This document shows, in pieces, positions 43,801 through 55,800 of a DNA stretch of 64,000 nt. The notes beneath the pieces are model-generated. The model was given only the letters and a program-made list of their open reading frames with translations. It ran no database searches and was not told the origin of the DNA. Source of the DNA: Hemicordylus capensis. Taxonomy: Eukaryota > Chordata > Lepidosauria > Squamata > Cordylidae. The stretch lies in contig NC_069662.1 of assembly GCF_027244095.1 (NCBI RefSeq), forward strand, positions 84,788,294 through 84,852,293. Reading direction: 5' to 3'. The translations under genes and the position numbers were made by a program. Position 1 is the stretch's first letter; every line of letters starts with the position of its first letter.

Positions 43801-46800
43801 GCCCCGCCCCCACCTTTGAACCCCTCAAACTGCCAGTGTTCGAATCTGTTCGGAGGCCCGTAAAAGGGCCTCCAAACAGGTTTGTGCATATCCCTAGTGG
43901 TGGCACCTTCAGGTACTCTGAAGTAGGGAGGACCCTCACTGTGATGTCCACATTTTTTTCAAAATACCCCAAACCTTAGGAGTTCAATGTGTTAACAACA
44001 GTCGTAACTGAGGTGCTGATAGCTACCAAAAACAGCAGAGATCTGTGCAAGCGAAAGGAACGGAGCTGTAGTGAATACTGAGAACAGCTAAAATTGAGGA
44101 TGCCCTGGCTCCTTAGCATGCTTTGCATAGGAGAGGATGCATAATAATACTAACAGCACTTTCCAGTTTCAGAGAGAAGAGAAATGAGAAGAAGAAGAAA
44201 AATCACAAAATCTGCTGTGACAGTCACAGTCAGGCTCCCTTTCTGTCCCTGCTCCCCCTGGCTGCCAAGACACCAGCGCCACCTTGGCTCCTCCTTCGGC
44301 CAAGACACCAACGGCATAGCAGGAGTAGCTTAGGCCAAATTTGACAACAGTTTAATTCTCCTGTATAATTCAGGAATAGGCCAGAAATGCTCCCCGCTCG
44401 ATTACTTCAAAGACACCAATACTGAGTCTGTGAAAAGCCAGGGCTCTGTTCCAGCCAAACATTTAAAACAAACTCAGTCAAGAATGAGAGCAGGCCAAGC
44501 ACTCAGCTGGTACAACTCCACTGACGTCAATGGAATTATGCCAGTGGGAAACCTGGCCAGTAACGGAATGGACTTGGAACACAATGTATGCAACTTTTTA
44601 CCCAGGACCAAGCAGCATCACGGGTCACCTTCTATACATTACACTGAGCCCATCATTAATTGATGAGCTTAATACTAGAAGTAAGCCAGACTCTTTGATG
44701 TAAAGAAGCAGCTGCAAGGCGGGGGGCGGGGGGACTCAATCTGGCTTGGGACTGCAGTACCTTGGGAGTATAATGCTTTCACCTTGTGATATTTTCTTGC
44801 CCAAATGACTATTTGCTGCAAATAGGCACTTTGGTGCAAAATAGCTGCTGGTGAGGGGAGATTTTCAGCAGGAAGACAGCATGGTATGGGAAAGGCCTTT
44901 TAAAACAACAAACAAAAACTATCAAAAGGGCATTTCTGATGTGAAACCTCTCAATTAATGATGTTATATCAAGCAGTTCTCTGGCCCTCATCACCTGCTG
45001 CTGGTTCTCTTTCTCTCCCTCTTTTATGAAGAATTTCCAATTACTGCCTTTTATTAAAGAAAATATACTTAAAAGAAAAGCCTGTAGTCAGGTTCATTTA
45101 AGCCAATATGTGAAATCCAGCCCTTTCATATACCTCCACTGCTCTTTTGCCCCTTCCTATCCTCTTTTCACTCGAGGCACAAATGACCAGGCTCAAACTA
45201 TCATACTTTGGACACATTATACAAAGATCCAGCTCCCTTGAGAAGTCCATAATGCTGGGAAAAGTTGAAGGAAAGAGAAGAAGAGGATGACCAGCAGCAA
45301 GGTGGATGGACTCGATTACAACAGCAATGAATGCACCACTGAGATAGTTTAAAGGCCAAGTTGAAGACAGATCATCCTGGAGAGAATCTATCTATGTGGT
45401 CACTAAGAGTCGACACCGACTTGCCTAAACCTAATCAATCAATCATCAATCAATCATCCTCTTAAATGTTGCCAAGTCATAATGGTAGAATTCTCTGCCA
45501 AGTCTCAACTCTAGACCTCAACTCTTGGCTTCCTGACCAACACTTCCCAACTTCAGAAACCTCCTTTTTGCATAATTTTACCGAGGACCTCTTCCCAGTC
45601 CTCATTCTGCCCCTGCATGAGAAACGCAGACAACAGGACACCTCACACATTTCAGACAGCAAATGACTGAGTTCCCTAAGCAGCAGCTGAACATTCCGTG
45701 CTCCCACACTGGCTGAGGCTTCGCTGTCAATACAACAGACCTAATAAGACAAAATGCTGATGGGTCTTTGTGAACAGCTGCTTAATTACCCAATGAAATT
45801 GAACACTCAGCAGTGGCAACATTTCAACCAGCCACTCTAGCTGTTCCTGTAACAGCACCATGATCTGCTGCCAAAATAAGCAGGTAATGCTGCTCACAGT
45901 ATGAAGAGGAAACCTGTTGAGGTTGACAAGTCAAGCTGCTATTAAAGGCGCCAAAGCAGAACAGGCCAGAAGTTATTTTGTTTTCTTTTTAAAAAACTTA
46001 TCAGCAGGCAACTCTATTTGCCCCCCCTCCCTTTTATCAGTTGTCATTCATTCAAACTTTATTTCATCTACTTTCAACAGAGCTACATTGTACAAACTCT
46101 TCTAATGAGAACTCTGGCCATAGCCATTGATGGGATACCTGAACTCTGTCCAGTTGATCTGCTTCAGGACTGCACAACTCTGGCCCTCCAGAGTTGGCCT
46201 ACAATTCCCATAGTCTCTAACAATAGGTGACGGGAGTTGTAGTCCAACAGCTGGGGAGCTGAAGTTATGTAGCTCTGGACTCTGCTTGATCATCTGCAAT
46301 ACCCTGGTGTGAAACCATTCCCCTGACTTAATGTTAGAAAATGTTGTCCTCAATTCCCTCTTGCCCTTATTTTGGACAAGGGCAGGGAGGAGAGTTAAAG
46401 CACTTGTCCAGCATTACTACCACCTCCTCCAGGCAGAAAGAGCCTTTTAGCTATTTTAACTGTTCAGAATTGTCTATTGTACCAGTTCACATAGTATAAG
46501 CTTGAGGAGAACATCTAGTTCAGATGGAATGACCTTCAGGCAATTTGAGTCAGTCAGTTTCTTTCTAAGAAGTTAAACATTGTCTTCCCCTTCTTTCTAT
46601 ACACACTGTTGGTTGACACAATAGATATCCCTATAGGCCTGCTCAACTTAGGCCCCCCAGCTGTTTTTGGACTACAGCTCCCATAATCCCCAGTCACAGT
46701 GACCAACAGCCAGGGATTATGGGAATTGTAGGCCAACATCTGCAGAGGGCCGAAGTTAAGCAGCCCTGAAGCTAGTTGCTGCTGCTTATCCTAACAGATT

Positions 46801-49800
46801 AGCCCTACTACCCAACCATAGCATGCAATTCAAGGATAAAAGCTACTGAGATGCAAATGCTAGAGGTACATGAAACATTCGGTAAGCGTAGTAAAGCAAA
46901 GCGGAAATGCTTAAGCAAACAGACCAGGGTGCATACGACAGAAAAGCATATATGCCTAGCTTGAACCTTAGGAAAAATGAATTTTTTGTTCCAACTATAA
47001 AGGACCAATTTGTTAGCAAAGACTATCAAAGCAAAACTGTGTCTATACTGCCAGCAGTGTCTGAGCTAATAATGTATGTCCAGTCATGGACATGCCACAG
47101 AAAAAGGGGGGAAATATTCCTGATACCAGGACAAATTATGCTGTGATTACATGAGGAGTGCAGAAAAAAATACAGACTCTGCTACTGGACTCAGAATTCA
47201 GTTTTTCAAAAATCTCAGCTTCTATTTTATTCTTTATTTTAAAAAATAATGATAATCCCAGCCCTTATAGCTATAAAGCTGTATTTGAAAGTGTGTGGGC
47301 ATTATCAACTGAAGTTTTGGACCCCAAAGTGTGGTTGAGGGTGGGGCCTTGGTATCCAATCTCCAAGTCCCTCCCTGTGACCAGAAAATCAGAATTAGGC
47401 AACACAGTAGTAGCCCAAAACTGCAGAATGCATTGTGTAAAGTAAGAAAACTGAACCATTCTTTCTCTTTACATCATGTAAAAAGTAGAATCCACATTTT
47501 CTTTACACAGAATTTAACTTTTTAGCATGTAGTATACACAAATCTGCATATGATCCAGTAGGCTACCATGGAAATATAATTTTTAAAAAGTCAAGGAAGC
47601 CCTACCTTCATGTAGGATGCAGCAGGATTGTGGTCATGGTTAATGTAGGGGTTCTCAAACTTTGGTTCACAGATGTTGTTGGACTTCAACTCCCACAATC
47701 CTCAGCCAAGGCCATTGTAGGTGAAGATTATGGGAGTTGAAGTCCAACAATATCTGGGGAGCCAAGTTTGAGAACCCCTGGGTTAATGGACATTTTCTAG
47801 AATTTAACACTACAAACCTCTTGTTTTCAGTATAAAAATGTGCAGTCAGTCTGGAGTAGTTCTTTTCTTTCTGCTCTTCCCTCACAGCAGAAGTGACTGT
47901 GAGGTCTCCAAAAAGATCAACTAGCCAAGTCAGGCGGGCAATTCCACTAAAAGCTGGGAAGCCTGAATGCTCTTCATCTAATGGGCCACCTTTAGGAATT
48001 AGAAAGAAAGACATTGAAACATATGGCTGGACAAAAAAGAAAGACTCCAAACATAATGGGGTGGGCATGCTCACATTTTAAATTGGATGGAAGGAACCAC
48101 CATTTTGAATGTATTTCCTGCTAACAGAAAACCAAATACAGTAGATAAAGGTCTGGACCTACAACTTTGCTCCCCAATATGATAGTTTCCTATTTGCAGG
48201 GTATTTCTGTACATTGGGAAGCCTTCAGTGTATTACCCTCCCACGTGTAATTTGAAGTGGTACAATCCACTCAGTTGCCTCATTCAGATCCATATCTGGA
48301 CTCAGCCTATATGTGCTTTTACAAGATGTTAGAGAACATGAATTTTATTTTCAATAAGAATACCATACTATGGCTAATACACAACTTTTAATTTTAATGT
48401 TTAATGTTTATTAACTTAACTCCTGGTGGTGTGTTGTCATTTATGAATCAGAAATGGAAGTTCAGAGGTAGGCCTGGTGAAATGTATTGCTTAACCACAG
48501 TTAACCATGGTTTGTTGCCTTAACCCTTGGCTGAGGTCCCAAAATGTACAGTGAAGCCAAGGTTTGTCTTCCCTGTCCCTGAAGGGTATGTAGAGAGATA
48601 CCAGAAAGACCTGCTTCTGCTTGTCAGTCACTTTGCAAGCAAAGGGACAGGGGAACACTCTTAACTATGGTTTGCTTTGTGCAAATGTAATTATTTACCA
48701 TGGAACACAAAAGCTATGACTTACAAACCATACTTCCAATCCTCGTCGAGCTATTAAGATATAATGCTTAATCATGTTAAATGAAAGTGTTATGTCTGCA
48801 TGGAGTCATAGTGGCTTACCTAAGGCTGCACAACCAGCTCATGGGAGTTGTAGCACTCAAAGCTAAGTCTTTCCTTATCTTAATCCAGCTCTCTAACAAC
48901 TGGGTAAATCTTATATAGCAAATCAAGTTGGCTTTTGCCATTCCAGTAGGCCCACTCAGATGCTGATAGGCCTGTTTGCGCCAGATATGTTCTTCAAAAA
49001 GGCTAGAGATTTAACAGCAGATCATTTCCACAGAAAAAGCCAATGACTGAAAAAGACTGAGGAAGCTCTCTGGACAGCAGAACACCTGCATAAACTGGTT
49101 AAGAATCTAGAACCAGACCACATTTATTCATTCTAGGAATAAATACATGGGTGATTGAGTTAAATCTGAAACACTGGCCATAAGTCATCAGATCAGCTAC
49201 ACATTACCTCAGGCAAAGACTCTAGTAACTGACCTGTGAAGTGTAATGTTCCCTTCACAAGCTCCTTCCCCATCACCTCTTTCTTCAACTGTTTATATGC
49301 TTCTGTCAGGAGCTCAATATGTTCAACATGGAGGACTTTACCTGCCATTGGGGGAAATGCAGATTTTAATGGCATTACTGATTGCACCACAAGAGAGTAA
49401 AAACTGAATGTCACTTAGGATGGCAGCCAGTCCAAAGACACCGTAGCTAGTGTCTGGCCTCAATGGATGCTTTTGGACAAGAGCATAAGGGAAGCTCCAG
49501 TGCTGTAACAAGCTCTGAAGGGGCCTATATGCAAGAACTGAACATGGGCCTCATCAGATAATTTCCGCATAGGGATCAATGGGAAACTCAAAGATTAATA
49601 GCTCTGACAATTATCAGCACTTTCTCCAAACTAGAACTCCAAGGATAGGACTGGCATAAAACATATATATGTTTGTAGTGTAGATAGATGCCCACCAGCT
49701 ACATCTCTCCCCAGTACTGAAGGATGGCACTTTGCCCACACCTCTGCAGGGGGCAGTTATGACATTGCCTGTGGTTTCTCTCTTTATGATGAGTTCATTG

Positions 49801-52800
49801 TCTCCTTGGGGGTGGCTGAAACTCAGTGGTGTAGAGGATGCAGGAGATGAAGCATCTCACAGGGGCAGCTTGTGTCTCCTCCTCCTCCTATCCCAAGAAT
49901 AGATGGGATAATCATGGCAAAGCTCCTTTTAAATATACAAATGAGTGGTAAGGCTGCCATGTAAGAAGCATCTTTCTGTTCTAGAACAGGAATTTGTAAT
50001 GGCTGGAGGCAGTCTGAAAGCAAGTGATCTAGCAGATGAGGCAAGCATTTCAGTATCTCTGAATGCCAAATTCTTTCACTACCTTTCTTTGTTTGGCTCT
50101 TTAAATAACATTTGCCAAGGCTTAATTCTAGAGATCATAGTGGGGAAAACAATATGTTGCTTGGAAATGTATCTTCATTTAGGAATAGACCAACTTGAAC
50201 AGGAAACTACAGACAAATGGACAACAATAACACAATCCTCATCTTGGGAATCATTTTCAAAAGCTTTAAGAAAATTATAGATTCCGCCAAACTTAAGAAA
50301 AGAAACTCGTAACAAAAATCATGATGCTAAGGTAAGAAATGACACAAGGTAAAGAACATAACTTGTTGCACACTTTCAGGAAAAGGGAAGCAAAAAACTT
50401 TGGATATTAACATCACCAACACACAGTGTAAATGCTTTGTTGCTGAAGAAAGCAGCCATTTGTTTTCTTTCCTAGAGAATGAGAGGCAACATCAGCACAA
50501 TGAGGTTTATTAGCAGGAAATGGCTTGGCTTGAAATGCAGGGTTTTAAATGAGTTTAAGAAGGCAAAAAGCATGTAACAAAACATCCAACTCACTGCACT
50601 GCACAATTACACTGCTTCAGGATGGGAGTGTAAAAGATCACAGGCGGTCACTACCAACTTGGAGGTAAGTCCTGAAGAGATAAGTTATTTCTTGCCAAAG
50701 AAAGTGGCTACTTGGTTTCTTTTCTGGCCCACTGGCCTTTTCAAACAGAAGACATCAATCATGGTAAAATGTTTATTTGACCCTTTTGATTACTGTTTTG
50801 CAGATTGAATGGCACTGTTCCCTCTAAGGCAGGGTTGCTCAACTTTGGCCCTCCTGCAGATGTTGGCCTACAATTCCCAAAATCCCTGGCTATTGACTGC
50901 TGTGGCTGGGGATTATGGGAGTTGTAGTCCAAAAACAGCTGGAGGGCCGAAGTTGAGCAGCCTTGCTCTAAGGCATGTGCATGTGTGCGCATCTACAAGT
51001 TTTTGGATATCCGCTCAGTTCATTTTAGATCCTGCTCAGGTTGAATCAGGAAGGCCCCATTCTGAATGCAGGTGCGCACACACTGCCTTGATACTGCTGC
51101 CCAGAACAAAACTCATTCTGCACAGAGATGGAAAAAATTAGAGGGACCACTGTTGAACGGTAATTTATCTGTTCTTTCAAGAGGAAAACATATTCTTCTC
51201 CAAGGTAAGTAAAAATACACTTTTTTCTTGCATGGGAACAGACGTGCAGAGAACTGGATGGGAGGCAATCTTTATTTGCAGGAAATGGTTAGGCTTGAAA
51301 AGTATAAAAAAAGTAGTTCCCAACCTGGAGGCTTTCAGATGTTGCTGAACTACAACTCCCATCATCCCCAGCCGCAATAAATTGTAGCTGGGGCTGATGA
51401 GAGTTGTGCTTCCCGACCTGGGGGGCCTCCAGACATTGCTGAACTATAACTCCTATAACTATAACAAAAAGTATGGTGAGAGGTAAGAAACATCAAAATT
51501 GTTGCCATTTGAGAGTTATTAATATTTTCAAGTTTCCCATTGATCCCTATGGGGAAATTATGATTTAAGATGGAAATTTGGGTGTGACTCCTCCTAGTGG
51601 TGGCCCATGTTCACTGTACAGTAAAGTGTGCTGTCAAGTTGACTTCGACTCCTGTCGCCCACAGAGCCCTGTGGGTTTCTTTGGTAGAATACAGGAGGGG
51701 TTTACCATTGCCTCCTCCCGTGCATTTGAGATGATGCCTTTCAGCATTTTCCCATATCGCTGCTGCCCGACATAGTACCAGTGGGGATTCGAACCAGCAA
51801 CCTTCTGCTTGTTAATCAAACATTTCTTCGCTGTGCCACTTGAGGTGCCCAGCGGGGTACCTGGAGTAAAAATTCAGTACTGTGGTGTACACAGTACAAT
51901 GCTCAATTGTAGATTCACCTCTGGGAAGCTCTTTGTCCTGAACTTCCCCATGCCATGTAGGTGACAACCCTATTCTGAGGCAGTAGCTGCATATACCATT
52001 CCTTGACCTTACTTTCATTTCATTCATGTCTTCACTGGCCAACCATATGTGCATGAATTAAAGTTGCAACTCCTCATGCGATCTTCAAGATCCATTAAGA
52101 TCTCCATTCTGCTTTTATGGAATTTTAACCAAGGGTCATCCAATGAAACCGATTAGCAGGAGATGTAGGATGAACTAAAGGAAGCACTTCTTCACATAGC
52201 ACGTAATTAATTCATGGAATTTGCTGCCACATGTAGTCATTGGAACTAGCTTAAATGGCTTTAAAAAGTGGGACTAGACCAAATTTGTAGAGGACAAGTT
52301 ATGTGCTATCTCCAGGTTCAGAGGGAGATCTTCATCTCCTGCTTGAAGGGATACCTTCATCTCTACAGGCATCCAGTTGGCTACTGTGAGAAACAGGATG
52401 CTGGACAAGATGGGCTTGGCCTGACCCAGCCGGGCTCTTATATTATGAAAGACGATGAACCAGGGTAGTAATGGTGAGGCTCCGTCTACAGTAAAGGGGG
52501 GGATGGATGGACAGGCAGAGTGGGTTTGGTTCCTAATGTTGTTCACATATTTTAATCACTTTTTGCCCTTTCAGCCACAACCTCACAACATCATACTGTG
52601 AATGCTGAGATTACTGCAATTTTTAATGCAAATCTATCTATGACTGCTTTACATTACTTGTGAAATTAAGTCACTTGCTGAGTATTGTCTAGATCCAAGA
52701 CTGTGATATTTCTAAAGCACATTTTGTATTACACCTAATCCCCATTTGAGATATCTGGGTTACATTATTATGGAAGTAATTAGACAAAGGCATTATAGGA

Positions 52801-55800
52801 CAGGGTTCCTATGCCTTTTTACAGTTCCAAAGAAAAAAGAACTTTGGCAAGTGCAGCTTCTTCCATCATAATACTGCAGTAGCAATAGAAGCAATACTTG
52901 CCAGAGTTCTTCTTTCCACACAACTATCAATATGGCAAAGATCACCGATCAAAAGCATAACAAGGCAAATGTGAAAAAATACTTACATACCAATCAACAA
53001 ACAATATTGCAAACAAAACAACATTTGCACCAGATTAAAACCTACTCCCATTTCATTCTATGAAGTGATCCTCATGATCGCCTGAGGAGGCTACCCTCTT
53101 TTGTGGGGAGGAAGCCTGAAAGCACTTACCTCCCCACAGATGATCGCAGCCAAGGCTCTGGGCGGGCAGATTGGTGGTGCAGACAAGTGGCGGCTTGTGT
53201 CCGCCTGTGCCTCACCCGGCAGCTCCAGGGGTCAAGTGAAAGGAAGCATCTCTGCGTGGTGCCCTGCCCCCCAGAGCCCCAGTAATTCACCAAGCAAGGG
53301 TGCAGTGAATTTCTGAGATCCCTCCCTCCCCGAGTGTGTCCGCCACATCTGCAAGCAGCCATGGCAGACACACGATCCATTCACCCATTTGGGGGGCACA
53401 ATCGCACCCAAAACCTGGGTTAAGCAGTGGGTTCTGTAAGCGGGCTTGCTGCACGTGGGAGCTGCACGGCTCCCGTTGCTGCACACGAGCAGCAGAAACC
53501 GGGCTGGGCTCCCTTAGCCCGGTTTCTGCTGCTCGTAAGAATAGCTTCTAGATCTATTCTGGTAAAACACACATCTGTCAGACTTTATTCGCTATTAAGC
53601 AGAACTTGGTGGCATTTAGAGATATATCATTCAAATCCACTAAAAGATAATTCTAATGAAAGTTATCTGACCGTCCTGGAAAGTCTTTTTAAAATGGCAG
53701 CAAATAACGATCCTGAATGTCTTTGTAAAAATTACAGTATAATAATACATGAACTGTTGTTTCAATACTACCTGATTTGCATGTGCACTGACATTCAGTA
53801 CATGGGATCTTCTTGAATCTCCCTTCAAGCACAGCAGTATGTACTGCATCGAGGCAGACTAATGAGTATGCTTTGCAATATTTTTGGACAGTAATCATAC
53901 CAAGATATCTGGCCAGCTTTGTGACAGAAGCCTGGTTTCCTAAAACAACTGATTTATTTACATAACTCATATCTATTTGGCATTCCATATCACACATACA
54001 CGGTCTGATCATTAATCTGGCTTTTGCCCCATTGATAGAATAAAATATGGCGAAAAAACAAAGAAATATAGCCTCCTCTCTAATGAGTGCAATATGGCCT
54101 AGAGTTCTTTTGCAACTGTGCTACCCTGGGCCATACACTTTAAATCACAAAGCAACAAAAGCAAAGCAGTGAACCCCATTTTCAATATTACCTTTCTGCT
54201 CTGCCATCTCTAGGAGCTCGTGCGCTGCCTTTGCCGACAGTGCCATAGGGCACTCAACAAGTACATGTTTCCCAGCCTCCAAGAACATCCTTGTGGAAGA
54301 GAAACAGATATACATTACAATTCCATACCTTGCTTCTCTTCTGAGAAGCTCAGAGCAGCTTATGTGGGGACTTCCAAATTATTCTCAGGAGCCTGACAAC
54401 ACTACCATTCCCAGGGATCTTTTTGGGTAGCCATTATAATACAGCCTTTTTGAAATTGGTTTCCAATGTGGAGTGTTCTTAACAGAAAATAGGAAGAATG
54501 CCTAGGCACTAAAGACCAATTTTGGATTTATATTTTGTATTTGTTATATTTTGTACTCCAATTAAAAGTTTCTTATTAATTCAGAAGGCCATATAAATAT
54601 TTATACTGATACTTTGCTAGGTGAAAAAAGTGGAAGTGGCATTCAGGAAAAGACTGGGTTCACATTTCCACAGTTCCAGAAGCGGAAAAAAGGGACCATC
54701 GGAAAGTACATGAGCCACTATCGATATATATTTTGCACTTAGGTATCCATGCCCAAATATAAAATATTGTGAGAATTTTGCCCTGAGGATTTCTCTCAAG
54801 AAGATATGCTCTAGAGTAGTGGAGAATGGACATTCTAATAGCATTTTACTATTAGGAAATGAAAATTTCCTGCATCAAGCAAAGGATTGGACTAGATCGC
54901 TTATATGCCCCCTCCAACTCTATTCCATGAACAGTGATACCTGATGCTTTCCTCGTGGTTTCGGTTATTTGTACTAATGATGGCAGCATGAACCTCCTTG
55001 TTGTCCAGAGCTTCTTGTAGACTAATTTGTTTGACTTGATGAACATCACCTAGAGATCTCCTTTGTTTAGCAGAAACAAAAACAAATCAAAATACACCCA
55101 CCATGAACTTCAACAATGTGATACAAATATGAAAAAAGAAGCAATGAGTGTGCTTGAATCATATAACAAAAGCTGGAAGATAACTATTGAGTTCTAGGGA
55201 CTAGAACTTGGAAATTTAGTTGAAGTTCTGACTCAACCATGGTTGGCAACTTCCACTAGAAAATCTTTGGCACTCCAACTGTTTTTGAACTCTAATTCCC
55301 ATCATTCCCAGCTATAATAAATTGTGGCTGGGGGTGATGGGAATTGGAGTTCAACAATAGCTGGAGTGCCAAAGGTTGTCTAGCACAAGTCAATTTGCTC
55401 TCATGCATACACAGAAACCAAATGCATTTCCACATATGAGCTCCCTTGCCGATCAACTTCACCTTCAAGCCCCCTAAAACAGGGATCTTTGTTGTGAGAG
55501 GGGAAAACATTTTTAGCAAAAATTCTTTATCACTGTAGTCTGGGTATATGGATCTGTCTCCAAGAAGAGAGTTGTCCAAGTACCACCCTCCTGGATTTTA
55601 GAAATGGTTACAAACATTTATTTAGGGAAATTTTCAGGTGAGAAGAACTTCTGAATTTCCGGACTTTTTATTCATTAGTTGTTTAGTAAGGATTTTAGAA
55701 AGTGGCTAAAGGTTTATTGTTGTTATAATTCTAAATGTTTGTTTGCCACCTCAAGCATATGGAGAGTTAAGATAAACATATATGATGATGTTGGACCACT

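Larger units (their letters stand above)
40827..47817 (-). other. BLVRA: BLVRA intron 5
   Basis: About 7 kb between the last two coding exons. It holds an internally deleted L2-type LINE (41855-42804), a palindromic element (43437-43896), a LINE 3' fragment (45155-45450) and three hAT-like palindromes (46165, 46635, 47646). No other exon was seen on either strand. Confidence 0.8.
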
